Assembly (NCBI GenBank): GCA_020725545.1
Contig: DYEV01000003.1
Span: 112,998-176,997 of the forward strand
Source of the DNA: Desulfobacca sp.
GTDB lineage: Bacteria; Desulfobacterota; Desulfobaccia; Desulfobaccales; Desulfobaccaceae
Direction: 5' to 3'
DNA length: 64,000 bases
A program made the position numbers and the translations under genes. The notes below the pieces were generated by a model. That model ran no database searches. It was given only the letters and a program-made list of their open reading frames with translations, and had not been told where the DNA came from. How positions within the stretch are numbered: the first letter of the stretch is position 1; each line of letters opens with the position of its first letter. This document shows positions 36,117 to 47,059 of the stretch, piece after piece.

Positions 36117-36913
36117 AAAAGATCAATGCCATGTTCAAACGCTTAGCTGCTCGGGGAGAGAAAGCCCTCATACCCTATATCACGGCCGGCGACCCCAGCC
36201 TGGCCCTGAGCCGGGAGCTGGTTCTGGAGATGGCCGGGCGGGGCGCCGACCTCATTGAATTGGGGATTCCCTTTTCTGACCCGCTGGCCGACGGTCCCAC
36301 CATCCAGGCGGCGTGCCAACGGGCGTTAAAGCAGGAAGTGAACCTCCCCAAAATCCTTGACCTGGTGCGGACGTTGCGCCAGGATACGGAGATACCGCTG
36401 GTCCTCATGGGCTACTATAACCCCATTCTGGCCTATGGTTTGGACCGCTTGGCCCGGGACGCAGCCGAGGCCGGCGTTGACGGCTTCATTATCCCGGACC
36501 TGCCGGGGGAGGAAGCCCGGGATTGGCACCGGGCTGCCTGCGACGCTGGTCTGGCCCCCATTTTCCTGGCCGCGCCCACCAGCGGCCCGGCCCGCATCCG
36601 CAAAATCGGGTCCCTGACCCGGGGTTTCCTCTATTATGTCTCGGTGACCGGCATCACCGGGGCCCGTGCTGGCCTGCCCGAGGACCTAAAAACGGCTTTG
36701 GCCGAAGTGCGGCAGCTGGTCACCTGCCCCCTGGCTGTGGGCTTCGGCATCTCCACCCCGGAGCAGGTCCGGGATCTGGCCCCCTTGGTGGACGGCGTCG
36801 TGGTGGGGAGTGCCATTGTCCAGAAGATCGCCTGCCGCACCGACGCCGCCATGGTCAAGGAAATCGGCGATTTTATCGCCGAACTGAAGGCGCCGCTCAG
36901 AAGTGGCCAGTGA
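36113..36913 (+). CDS. trpA: Tryptophan synthase alpha chain
   Basis: A 266-residue TIM-barrel lyase that releases indole from indole-3-glycerol phosphate and channels it to TrpB. The catalytic Glu ([16 protein letters not shown]) and Asp ([11 protein letters not shown]) are present, as are [10 protein letters not shown] and [10 protein letters not shown]. It is translationally coupled to trpB. Downstream 72 bases hold short direct repeats (GGTCAGT units) before hslO, and no clear terminator. Confidence 0.97.
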   Translation: MKKINAMFKRLAARGEKALIPYITAGDPSLALSRELVLEMAGRGADLIELGIPFSDPLADGPTIQAACQRALKQEVNLPKILDLVRTLRQDTEIPLVLMGYYNPILAYGLDRLARDAAEAGVDGFIIPDLPGEEARDWHRAACDAGLAPIFLAAPTSGPARIRKIGSLTRGFLYYVSVTGITGARAGLPEDLKTALAEVRQLVTCPLAVGFGISTPEQVRDLAPLVDGVVVGSAIVQKIACRTDAAMVKEIGDFIAELKAPLRSGQ

Positions 36914-36984
36914 TTGGTGGTCAGTGGTCAGTAAGTGGATACTGGCGCTGGGGGGATGTGTGCCTTTTCTGAAAGAGTATTTTT

Positions 36985-37869
36985 ATGCCTGATTACCTGG
37001 TCCGCAGCCTCACCAAAGATGGCAGCATCCGGGGCCTGGCAGTGGTCACCACCAACCTGGTGGAAGAGGCCCGGCAGCGCCAGGATGCCTGGCCCACCGC
37101 CGCCGCGGCCCTGGGCCGGGCCTTGACCGGCGCCGCCCTGCTGGGGGCCGGCCTGAAAACCGGCCAGCGCCTGGCCCTGAAGTTTGAGGGCGATGGCCCT
37201 TTAAAAAAAATTCTGGTGGAGGCCGACAGCAACGGCGCCGTCCGGGGCTATGTGGCCCGGCCGCGGGTGCATCTGCCCCCCAGAAACGGCAAACTGGACG
37301 TAGCCGGGGCCCTCGGCCGCACCGGCGTGCTGACGGTGAGCAAAGACCTGCGGTTAAAAGAGCCCTACACCGGCATTGTCCAGTTGGTAAGCGGTGAAAT
37401 CGCCGAGGACCTGGCTTTTTATCTGGTGGAGTCGGAGCAGGTGCCCTCGGCGGTGGCCCTTGGAGTCTATGTGGAGACCGACGGTCGGGTGTCCGCGGCC
37501 GGCGGGTTTCTGATCCAGACCCTGCCGCCGATGCAGGAAGAAGTCTTGGAGCAGCTCATCGGCCGCATCCGGGGATTGCCGCCGGTTACGGATCTGTTGC
37601 GTGGGGGCCGGTCCCCGGAAGACATCCTGGCCACCATCTATGGCCAACTTCCTTACCGCATCCTGGAAAAATACGCCGTGGCCTGGCAATGCTCCTGCAG
37701 CCGGGAGCGGGTGGAGCGGGCTTTATTGACCTTGGGACCGGCGGAATTACAGGAGATGGCCAGGCAGGAAGAAGCTACCACCGTGACCTGCGAGTTCTGT
37801 GGTCAGGAGTACCTCTTTACCAGCGCCGAACTCGACCGATTGGCCGGAGAAACCTCTACCTACCAATAA
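36985..37869 (+). CDS. hslO: Redox-regulated chaperone Hsp33
   Basis: A 294-residue holdase chaperone activated by oxidation. The C-terminal zinc switch is intact: CSC in [15 protein letters not shown] and CxxC in [11 protein letters not shown]. The N-terminal fold has [28 protein letters not shown] and a stretch matching the EQ-rich linker region. When oxidised, the Cys form disulfides, zinc leaves and the protein binds unfolding clients. It is cytoplasmic. It may be read from the trp transcript, since it starts 72 bases after trpA and ends in the terminator at 37947-37975. Confidence 0.95.
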   Translation: MPDYLVRSLTKDGSIRGLAVVTTNLVEEARQRQDAWPTAAAALGRALTGAALLGAGLKTGQRLALKFEGDGPLKKILVEADSNGAVRGYVARPRVHLPPRNGKLDVAGALGRTGVLTVSKDLRLKEPYTGIVQLVSGEIAEDLAFYLVESEQVPSAVALGVYVETDGRVSAAGGFLIQTLPPMQEEVLEQLIGRIRGLPPVTDLLRGGRSPEDILATIYGQLPYRILEKYAVAWQCSCSRERVERALLTLGPAELQEMARQEEATTVTCEFCGQEYLFTSAELDRLAGETSTYQ

Positions 37870-37946
37870 AGCTGGCGGATTTTTCCGACAGCGGCGCCTT
37901 GTGCGGAGATCGTCACGGGCTGGCGGCAACAGCCCGCCAAACAAAA

Positions 37947-37975
37947 ACCGGGGCGGAGATGCTCTCCGCCCCGGT
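37947..37975. terminator. Bidirectional intrinsic terminator after hslO
   Basis: A perfect 12-bp GC-rich stem (ACCGGGGCGGAG/CTCCGCCCCGGT) with a five-base loop lies between convergent genes. On the minus strand it is followed by TTTTT; on the plus strand by TGTTCT. It serves the secreted protein gene on the minus strand and probably also hslO and the trp operon. Confidence 0.85.
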
Positions 37976-38030
37976 GTTCTCAGGGTCTTGCGGTTATGCG
38001 GGGGAAGTAACCGGTCTAGCCGGGTTCAGA

Positions 38031-38372
38031 TTACTTTTTGTCGGTTTTGGGGGCTTCCGGGGCCGCCTTTTTTTCAGGGTCGGCCGCTTTCACGTCCTTG
38101 GCCGGTTCCTGTCCTGCCGGCGCCGGAGCCTTCACGTCTTTCTTGGTTTTATCGACTTCGACTGTCTTGGCCGTGCCGGCTTCAGCCTTTTTGGCTTCGG
38201 CAGCTGCAACGTTTTGGGTCTTGGCTTTGGCCGCGTCTTTGTCAATCTGCTGCGTGCTGGACGCGACCTGGGGGGCTGGCAGGGTTTTGGCTTTTTCAGC
38301 CCCGGCCTGAGCCGAGACCGTCAGTCCCAAAGCGAAGACAATGGCGGTAGCAGTGGTCAATACTTTTTTCAT
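38031..38372 (-). CDS. Secreted Ala/Lys-rich low-complexity protein
   Basis: A 113-residue protein with a clear signal peptide (MKKVLTTATAIVFALGLTVSAQA) and a mature part composed mainly of Ala, Lys, Pro, Glu and Asp (AAKAKTQNVAAAEAKKAEAG, KKDVKAPAPAGQEPAKDVKA). It is likely disordered or weakly helical in the periplasm. GAGGAAAG precedes the ATG by 5 bases. It has no Cys and no recognised domain. It may be a structural or cell-envelope-associated filler protein; no function can be assigned. It ends in a strong terminator. Confidence 0.75.
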   Translation of the reverse strand: MKKVLTTATAIVFALGLTVSAQAGAEKAKTLPAPQVASSTQQIDKDAAKAKTQNVAAAEAKKAEAGTAKTVEVDKTKKDVKAPAPAGQEPAKDVKAADPEKKAAPEAPKTDKK

Positions 38373-38835
38373 GATCTTTCCTCTCTACTCATTTTTTGGT
38401 GGCGGCGCTTGCTGGTGCCGTCTTGTTTTTCTTTATTGCAAGTGGCTTGCCAACTCGCCGAAAAATAAGAGCTAAGGAGTTTCAGCAGGTTATAAGTTAC
38501 CGGGTCTCGCCGCGCTTGGGTTGGCTCCCTGGGGAGGGATAAAGAACAGGCCTGGCACCGTGGGGGTGATAAACGGGCGCCCACAACCCAGACGTTGGCC
38601 GTCATTTTGAGAAATGGTCAAGGTTTTGGGGCCGCAAAGGCCTTGCTGGGCTCCCGTTTCGAGAATCTGGTACTTCCCCCGGTGGGACGAGACATTGGCC
38701 GCCCGGCGGCTGCCGAGATTTTTCTAATTGGTTGGCAATGCCGAAAAAGAAAGAGGCAAGGTCTAAATTTTTTGTTGCGCCCACCACCGCCGGCCAATGA
38801 GTGGCCTAACTTGGTGGCCCCAGGAGAAAAAAACA
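38373..38835. other. Divergent spacer, no gene identified
   Basis: The region separates the secreted low-complexity protein (minus) from the SPFH gene (plus) and should contain both promoters, but no consensus pair was found. A stretch of GC-rich sequence (38500-38700) has coding-like composition without a supported frame. It contains no copies of the dispersed repeats listed elsewhere. Confidence 0.35.
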
Positions 38836-39711
38836 ATGCTGCCTTTTCTGATCTTTTTCCTTTTGGTTTTAGGAATCATCGCGGTGGCTGTCTGGAAGTT
38901 CACCGGATCGCTGCCTTTTCCCAAATGGCTGCCCCTTGTGACCATTCCGGTGCTCCTGCTCCTGGCCAGTTGTCTTACCGTGGTCCCGGCCGGGTATGTG
39001 GGGGTGCAGGTCCTCTTCGGCAATGTCTATCCTGAGGTGCTGCCCGCCGGGCTGCACGTCATCAATCCGTTGGTGACCGTGCATACTATGTCTATCCGCA
39101 CCCAGGAATTGTTTGAACATGCCGAAACCCCTTCCCGGGAAGGATTAAATGTGGTGGTGGAGGTGTCCCTCCTCTACCACGTGAATCCCGAAGCCGCGGC
39201 CCAGATCTATCAACGCATCGGGCCTTATTACGCCGACGTGGTGTTAAAACCGTCCTTCCGTTCGGCGATTCGGGGCGTCACGGTCCAGCATGATGCCAAA
39301 GCCCTCTATACCTCCGGACGGGAGGTGGTGGCCACGCAGATCGCCCAAGATCTGCAGAAGAGTATAGCGGATCGGGGGATTATCCTGGAGCAGGTGCTGC
39401 TGCGGCGCATCCAATTGCCCCAGATGGTGGAAGCGGCCATCAACGAAAAGCTGGCCGCGGAGCAGCAGGCCCAACGGATGCAGTTTGTGCTGGCCAAAGA
39501 ATCTCAGGAAGCGGAGCGCAAACGCATTGAGGCCCAAGGTATTCAGGATTTTCAGAATATCGTCTCTCAGGGGTTGACCGAAACTCTGCTGCGCTGGAAA
39601 GGGATTGAGGCCACCAGAGCCCTGGCCGAGTCTCCCAACGCCAAGGTGATCGTCATCGGCGGCCGGGATGGGCTGCCTTTGATCCTGAATCCTGACGGCC
39701 GAGGCCGCTAG
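38836..39711 (+). CDS. SPFH/prohibitin-family membrane protein
   Basis: A 291-residue protein of the stomatin/prohibitin/HflK-C superfamily. Two hydrophobic segments open the sequence (LPFLIFFLLVLGIIAVAVW and WLPLVTIPVLLLLASCLTVV), then the SPFH domain begins with PAGYVGVQVLFGNVYPEVLPAG and proceeds to a long coiled coil (AAINEKLAAEQQAQRMQFVL, then a SQEAERKRIEAQG segment). It probably forms oligomeric membrane-bound rings that organise membrane domains or regulate proteases such as FtsH. It resembles prohibitin rather than HflK/HflC. The ATG at 38836 follows AGGAG by about 11 bases. No partner protease is nearby. Confidence 0.88.
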   Translation: MLPFLIFFLLVLGIIAVAVWKFTGSLPFPKWLPLVTIPVLLLLASCLTVVPAGYVGVQVLFGNVYPEVLPAGLHVINPLVTVHTMSIRTQELFEHAETPSREGLNVVVEVSLLYHVNPEAAAQIYQRIGPYYADVVLKPSFRSAIRGVTVQHDAKALYTSGREVVATQIAQDLQKSIADRGIILEQVLLRRIQLPQMVEAAINEKLAAEQQAQRMQFVLAKESQEAERKRIEAQGIQDFQNIVSQGLTETLLRWKGIEATRALAESPNAKVIVIGGRDGLPLILNPDGRGR

Positions 39712-39764
39712 CTGTTTTTTTCCTTGCCTCCAGCGCTCCAGGGAGTAGGATAAAGGGACATTAT

Positions 39765-39792
39765 TTGACGAAAACGATAGGTCTGTTACAAT
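39765..39792 (+). promoter_or_regulatory. Sigma-70 promoter for the nucleoside phosphorylase operon
   Basis: TTGACG (39765-39770), a 16-base spacer and TACAAT (39787-39792) match the consensus well (five of six at each element). It lies about 100 bases before the phosphorylase start. Confidence 0.55.
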
Positions 39793-39889
39793 AGCAGCAT
39801 TATTTTGCCAGAATGCCGTAGAAAGTGACGAGGCGGTCATTCAACCCCGGCGGGGGCGCAGGGAAGCGGCAGCGCCGGCCCGATTGCTC

Positions 39890-40546
39890 ATGACCTTTAC
39901 CCGCCTTGATTTTCAGGAAATCGAGGTCTTGGCAGCCGGACCGGCGGGCAGCCGCCATATTCTGGATTGCCCGTTTCGGGAAATCACCTGGCAAGGCCGG
40001 GTGATCGGCGTCAGCGGCCCGGCCCCCGGTGCTCCCTACGCAGTCATGGTGCTGGAAAAGCTCGTTGCCCTCGGGGCGCGCACCGTTGTAGCCCTGGGAT
40101 GGTGTGGCTCCCTGCGGTCGGAGGCAGTCATCGGGGACCTTATCCTCCCCGAGGCGGCCTACAGCGAAGAGGGCACATCCGGCCACTATCCGGGCGCCGC
40201 GGGGGTCTCCCGGCCGGATCCCGGCCTCTGCCAGGCCGTGCGTCGCTCCCTGATTGAGGCTGGCCTCGGCTTTCATGCCGGCACCATCTGGACCACCGAC
40301 GCCATCTATCGGGAAACTAGAGGCAAAGTGGCGGCCTACGGCGCCAAAGGTATGTGGGCGGTGGAGATGGAGATGTCGGCCCTTTTTAACGTCGCCCGCT
40401 ACCGGGGCGTCGCTTTGGCCGGATTGTTGCTGGTGTCCGATGAGTTGTTTACCCTGGCCTGGCGCCACGGCCTCCGGGACGAGCGTTTTCATGAGGCCCG
40501 GCGGCAGGCTATCCGGGTGGCCCTTGATGTCCTGGCGGCCCAATAG
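39890..40546 (+). CDS. Purine/uridine phosphorylase-like nucleosidase
   Basis: A 218-residue member of the PNP/UDP phosphorylase superfamily. Signatures: VSGPAPGAPYAVMVLEKLVALGARTVVALGWCGSL (phosphate loop region) and the ribose/base site EMEMSALFNVARYRGV; TTDAIYRE is also typical. The sequence WAVEMEMS is the family's conserved Glu-Met-Glu. Function may be nucleoside phosphorolysis or cleavage of adenosine-type nucleosides in salvage. An alternate TTG start lies two codons upstream. Its TAG stop is two bases from the next gene's ATG, so it forms an operon with the DUF1786 gene. Confidence 0.85.
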   Translation: MTFTRLDFQEIEVLAAGPAGSRHILDCPFREITWQGRVIGVSGPAPGAPYAVMVLEKLVALGARTVVALGWCGSLRSEAVIGDLILPEAAYSEEGTSGHYPGAAGVSRPDPGLCQAVRRSLIEAGLGFHAGTIWTTDAIYRETRGKVAAYGAKGMWAVEMEMSALFNVARYRGVALAGLLLVSDELFTLAWRHGLRDERFHEARRQAIRVALDVLAAQ

Positions 40547-40548
40547 AC

Positions 40549-41613
40549 ATGAATGATCGTGTTACCTGGCAGATGACCGCGCCTCGCCTCCTGGCCATAG
40601 ATATCGGCGGCGGCACCCAGGATATCCTATTATGGGATCCGGCCGATACGGTGGAGAATGCGGTCAAACTTGTGGTGCCCTCCCCCACCCGCATCGTGGC
40701 CCGGCGGATTCAGGATCAGACCAGGGCCGGGGGGGATATTTTTCTCACCGGTCGGCTCATGGGCGGCGGGGCAGTAACCCAGGCGGTGCGTCGCCATTTA
40801 CAGGGGGGGCTCAGGGTCTTTGCCCAACCTGGACCGGCCCGGACCCTGCACGATAACTTGGCCAAACTCGAGGCCTGGGGTATCCGGATGGTCGAGGCGC
40901 AGCCTCCTGGGACCAGCGCCGTGGTTTTGGGTGATATTGATCTCCCGGCCCTGCAGCGGGCTTTGGGTGAATTTGCCGTCGATCTGCCGACCCAGTTTGC
41001 CGTGGCGGTCCAGGATCATGGTTTCAGCCCCGAGGCCAGCAACCGGCGGCACCGCTTCCAGCATTGGGAGCGGTTTCTGGCTGAGGGAGGGGAACTGCGG
41101 CGCTTGGCCTACCGGCAGCCTCCGCCCGACCTGACCAGGATGGCCGCCGTCCAGGAAGTGCTGCCTGGGGCTTTGGTCATGGACACCTGCGCGGCCGGTG
41201 TGTGGGGGGCGCTCCTGGATCCCCAGATCCAGAAGCACCAGGAGCAAGGTCTGGTGGTAGTCAACATCGGCAACGAACACACCTTTGCGGTTTTAGTACG
41301 TCAGGGGCTCGTCTGGGGCGTCTATGAACACCATACTGGCCTGCTCAACCCGACCAAATTAGCTGATCATCTCCACCGCTTTCAGGACGGATTATTAACC
41401 AACCAGGAGGTCTATGACGATATGGGACATGGCTGTTGCCTCCGGCCGGATTATCCCGGCTATGGCAAGCCTTTTGCGACCCTGGTCATGACGGGCCCGC
41501 AGCGCCGTCTGGGGGCCCACCTACCGGCCATCCAGGCCGCGCCGTTTGGGGATATGATGCTCACCGGTTGTTTCGGTCTGGTAGCGGCTGCCGGGCAGGA
41601 AGCCATCGTCTGA
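40549..41613 (+). CDS. DUF1786-family ASKHA-like protein
   Basis: A 354-residue protein starting with an actin/sugar-kinase style phosphate loop (LLAIDIGGGTQDILLWD). Later motifs are VVPSPTRIVARRI, ALVMDTCAAGVWGALLDP, VVVNIGNEHTFAVLV and VMTGPQRRLGAHLPAI. This matches the DUF1786 family found mainly in anaerobic bacteria and archaea; no biochemical function is established for it to my knowledge. It is linked to the nucleoside phosphorylase upstream (2-base gap) and followed 65 bases later by an MBL hydrolase. Confidence 0.78.
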   Translation: MNDRVTWQMTAPRLLAIDIGGGTQDILLWDPADTVENAVKLVVPSPTRIVARRIQDQTRAGGDIFLTGRLMGGGAVTQAVRRHLQGGLRVFAQPGPARTLHDNLAKLEAWGIRMVEAQPPGTSAVVLGDIDLPALQRALGEFAVDLPTQFAVAVQDHGFSPEASNRRHRFQHWERFLAEGGELRRLAYRQPPPDLTRMAAVQEVLPGALVMDTCAAGVWGALLDPQIQKHQEQGLVVVNIGNEHTFAVLVRQGLVWGVYEHHTGLLNPTKLADHLHRFQDGLLTNQEVYDDMGHGCCLRPDYPGYGKPFATLVMTGPQRRLGAHLPAIQAAPFGDMMLTGCFGLVAAAGQEAIV

Positions 41614-41678
41614 AGCAGCCCGGGTGATCCTGGCCAGGAGAAGCTGCGGCCCTCCTGGCAATGAGGTAGCAAGACCTC

Positions 41679-42524
41679 GTGTATATAAAATTTTGGGGGA
41701 CCCGCGGCTCCATCGCCACTCCGGGTCCCGATACGGTAAAATTCGGCGGCAATACCTCCTGCGTGGAAGTAGTCAGCACTAAGGGCCACCGTCTGATTAT
41801 TGACGCCGGCACGGGCATCCGGGCCCTGGGCGATGAATTGGTCCAGACCGGACAGCCGGTGCACCTTACCCTGCTCCTGACCCATACCCATTGGGATCAT
41901 ATTCTGGGCATGGCCTTTTTCAAGCCCGTGTACTTGGAATCCACCGTGATCACCATCGACGGCTGCCCCAAGGCCTTCTGGGGGTTGGCCAATGTCTTTG
42001 ATGATCGCAAGGGCAATGGATATTTCCCAGTGGCCTTCGATGAGTTGAAGGCCAAGATCCGGCATCTGGAGCGGCTGCCGAGCGGGCCGCTGCAATTGGG
42101 CGACCTGACCATTGACGGTATTGAGACCCATCACCCCCAGGGCGGCATGGGTTTTCGCCTCCGAGAACCGGATCGCTCTCTGGTTTTCCTGACGGACAAT
42201 GAACTGACCAACGAGGCGCCGTTAGGCAAGCAGCCGGAGGATTATGCTGCTTTTGCCCAGGGCTGCGACCTGTTGATCCATGATGCCCAATATCTGCCGG
42301 AAGAAATTGCCAGCCACCGGGGGTGGGGGCATTCCACCTATGTGGATGCCGTGGAACTGGCCATCCTGGCCGGTGTACCCCGGTTGATCCTCTTCCACCA
42401 TGACCCGGCCCGGAATGACCGGGAGATCCAGGAAATTGAGGCCCGGGCCCGGAAATTGGCCAAAACCCGAAAAAGTACCCTCAAAGTTGCCGCAGCCCGG
42501 GAGGGACAAGTAATCCTGCTGTGA
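41679..42524 (+). CDS. MBL-fold metallohydrolase
   Basis: A 281-residue metallo-beta-lactamase-fold protein starting MYIKFWGTRGSIATPGPDTVKFGGNTSCVEV, a head typical of the RNase Z/cAMP-phosphodiesterase-like group. The first zinc site is LTHTHWDHILGMAFF; further ligands lie in ETHHPQGGMG, DCLIHDAQY-like DLLIHDAQYLPEE and LFHHDPARND. Proteins of this kind are often linked to signalling phosphodiesterases or phosphonate-type hydrolases; the substrate is unknown. It starts at GTG 41679 with a GAGG about 12 bases upstream. Confidence 0.85.
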   Translation: MYIKFWGTRGSIATPGPDTVKFGGNTSCVEVVSTKGHRLIIDAGTGIRALGDELVQTGQPVHLTLLLTHTHWDHILGMAFFKPVYLESTVITIDGCPKAFWGLANVFDDRKGNGYFPVAFDELKAKIRHLERLPSGPLQLGDLTIDGIETHHPQGGMGFRLREPDRSLVFLTDNELTNEAPLGKQPEDYAAFAQGCDLLIHDAQYLPEEIASHRGWGHSTYVDAVELAILAGVPRLILFHHDPARNDREIQEIEARARKLAKTRKSTLKVAAAREGQVILL

Positions 42525-42686
42525 GGAGACCAGGGGCAAAGGTTAAGGAGATAACGAAGTTGCCGGGGGAATGACTTTGGCTCCATGGTTTTTGTCTTCT
42601 ACAAGGCGTCACCAAGTTAAGGCCAGAGTAAAATGGGACGGCCATCCCCGTAACTTGTTGAGAATAACCGGAAACTCCGAACCTCT

Positions 42687-43235
42687 ATGGCACAGGCTCC
42701 CCTGAACATCGTTCTCATCGGCTATCGGGCCGTCGGCAAGACCACCATCGGCGCTTTGCTGGCACAGCGGCTCGGCCGGCGTTTCGTTGATCTGGACGCC
42801 GAGGTCGAAGCAGAAGCCGGTGAATCCATCCCCGCCCTTGTCCAGCGGGCCGGTTGGCCGGAATTCCGCCGGCGTGAAAAAGAGGCCGTCCGGCGCTACG
42901 CTGCGCAACGAGGCCTGGTTCTGGCCACCGGCGGCGGGGTGGTTCTGGACCCTGAGAATATCGCCCAGCTCCAGGCTTCGGGCCGGCTGATCTGGCTCAA
43001 GGCCACCCCGGCCACTATCAAGACCCGCCTCCAGCAGGAAGCGACGCAAGTGGCCAATCGCCCCGGCCTGACGGCCCAGGGGACGTTGGGCGAAGTGGAA
43101 GAGGTGCTGGCGGCCCGGGAGCCGCTCTATGAGGCGGCCGCCACGGTGACCCTGACCGTGGATACGGCGGCACCGGATCAATTAGCCCAAGAAATTCTTA
43201 ACCTGGTAACAGTTTGGGAGCAGGCTACCCCATGA
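42687..43235 (+). CDS. aroK: Shikimate kinase
   Basis: A 182-residue P-loop kinase that phosphorylates shikimate at position 3. The P-loop is GYRAVGKTTIG, the substrate Asp lies in FVDLDAEVE, Arg in FRRREKEAV and the GG motif in LATGGGVVL. The lid R is in RPGL. It heads the aroK-aroC-tyrA-serS row; its stop overlaps the aroC ATG. Confidence 0.94.
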   Translation: MAQAPLNIVLIGYRAVGKTTIGALLAQRLGRRFVDLDAEVEAEAGESIPALVQRAGWPEFRRREKEAVRRYAAQRGLVLATGGGVVLDPENIAQLQASGRLIWLKATPATIKTRLQQEATQVANRPGLTAQGTLGEVEEVLAAREPLYEAAATVTLTVDTAAPDQLAQEILNLVTVWEQATP

Positions 43236-44280
43236 GCGGCAATACGTTCGGCAAAGTTTTGCGGGTCACCACCTGGGGTGAATCACACGGCCCGGCCCTG
43301 GGCGCGGTCATTGACGGCTGCCCGCCTCGTTTGCCGTTAAGCCCGGCCGACATCGACGCAGCATTGGCCCGCCGCCGGCCCGGCACCTCCATCCACACCA
43401 CAGCTCGCCGGGAGCCGGATCGGGTGGAAATCCTCTCGGGAGTGTTCGAAGGCCGGACGACGGGCACGCCCATCAGCCTGATTATTTATAATCGGGATGT
43501 CAAGAGCGAGGCCTACGAACCCCTCAAAGAGATCTTCCGGCCCGGCCACGGCGACATGACCTATCAGGCCAAATACGGCATCCGGGATTATCGGGGCGGC
43601 GGCCGGGCTTCGGCCCGGGAGACCGCAGCCCGGGTGGCCGCAGGGGCCGTGGCCCAGAAGATCCTGGATACTGTGGGCATCCAGGTATTGGCCTTTACCC
43701 TGGAACTGGGGGGCGTGCGGGCTCAGAACTTTGTATGGGAGCAGCTCAACGACAATCCTTTTTTCTGCCCGGATCCAGAAGCAGCCGCAGCCATGGCGGC
43801 GCGGGTCCAGGCCGTCAAACAGCAAGGAGATTCTGTGGGAGGTATTGTGGAAATTCGGGTGCAGGGGTGCCCGGCCGGTTTGGGCGAACCGGTTTTTGAC
43901 AAACTTGACGCGGTCCTGGCCCAGGCCGTGATGTCCATCGGCGCGGTCAAAGGCGTGGAGATCGGCGCGGGTTTTGCGGCAGCGACGCTGACCGGCAGTC
44001 AGCACAACGATCCGCTCACCCCCAAGGGCTTTGCCAGCAACAATGCCGGCGGCATCCTGGCGGGGATCTCGAACGGCGCCGAAATTATCGTCCGGGCTGC
44101 GGTGAAGCCCATCCCGTCCATTGCCCGGCCCCAGCAGACCGTTGATGTACACGGTCAGCCGCAGACGATCAGCATCGGCGGCCGTCACGACATCAGCGCC
44201 ATCCCCCGTATTGTCCCCGTGGCCGCGGCTATGGTCAAATTGACCATAGCTGATTTCCTCCTGCGGCAGAAGGCGGTAAC

Positions 44281-44284
<4 letters not shown>
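43232..44284 (+). CDS. aroC: Chorismate synthase
   Basis: A 350-residue FMN-dependent enzyme making chorismate from EPSP. The three family signatures are visible: [37 protein letters not shown] and [14 protein letters not shown]. The loop [20 protein letters not shown] is complete. The start ATG at 43232 overlaps the aroK stop (ATGA); the frame opens earlier but those codons are within aroK. It supplies chorismate to TrpE and the tyrosine/phenylalanine branch. Its stop overlaps the tyrA start. Confidence 0.97.
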
Positions 44285-46391
<2,107 letters not shown>

Positions 46392-46825
46392 GCCAAAGCC
46401 GAAGCTGTCCGGCTGAACCGGCCGCTCCGGTTTGCCCCCAGCCTTCCCTCCCCAAAGTGGCGAGAAGCAGATTGATTACTTTTCTTGGAAATAAATATGC
46501 TTTTTCAGGAATGTCCAGAAGACTTCCCGTGGGACTCCAATATCCCCTCGGGCGATAAAACCGGTTTCCTAAGAAGGATAATCTCTCCGGCATTGGGAGC
46601 GAAACGAGGACCTGGGCTGGTTCGGTCGCTTCGCTCCCTCAGGATAACAGCATGACGCCGATGCAAGCAAAATGAGTCCGTACTCGCCTCCCAGTAAGAA
46701 TCTTACCGGACACGTATGATTTTTTTCCTTCTTCATGCTAACCCTGCGCCGCTGCCGGGGAAATGTTTGGGAAAGAAATTTTATTTCTCATTACGTATTG
46801 TTGCATTATTGCCATGCTTCTGTCT
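46392..46825. other. Spacer after serS with a dispersed palindromic repeat
   Basis: No gene is seen. A hairpin AACCGG/CCGGTT (46416-46432) close to the serS end may act as a weak terminator. The element at 46591-46656 shares TTCGGTCGCTTCGCTCCCTC and AGGATAACAG with 14470-14497 and with 34773-34787. The remainder is featureless AT/GC-mixed sequence. Confidence 0.5.
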
Positions 46826-46956
46826 CTGAAAAGGTTGGCAGGCCAAAGCCGCAAAGATAACGTGACCGGCTGCAACCGGAGGCAAGGGTAACATCTGCTG
46901 CAGAGGAGCAGCCCGGCCAGAAAAAGGTCCAGCCTGGTAGGAGGACCCCTTTTTCA
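46826..46956 (+). promoter_or_regulatory. Structured leader-like region ending in an intrinsic terminator
   Basis: About 100 bases upstream of the TPR lipoprotein gene lies a GC-rich, foldable stretch with GGCCAAAGCCGCAAAG, a CCGG-CTGCAA-CCGG hairpin and a CTGCT/AGCAG hairpin. It ends in a terminator-like hairpin (AAAAAGGTCC with GGACCCCTTTTT, 46921-46952). The layout suggests a small RNA or riboswitch-terminator. The CGCAAAG block is reminiscent of GEMM (cyclic-dinucleotide) riboswitches, but the rest of that consensus is missing, so the class is unassigned. Confidence 0.4.
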
Positions 46957-47059
46957 GACCGAATAGTTCTTTACCTCTGGCGCCCTGTTAGGGTATGCTT
47001 ATAGTATGATCAATCTTCTCGCAGAAGTGATTTTTATCCCTTAATACCCTGAGAAACCA

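Noticed and set aside
46840..46895. GEMM (cyclic-di-GMP) riboswitch
   Set aside because: Only the CGCAAAG block is shared; the GGCAAACC start and the following GGGxCUA part are absent, so I list the region only as structured.
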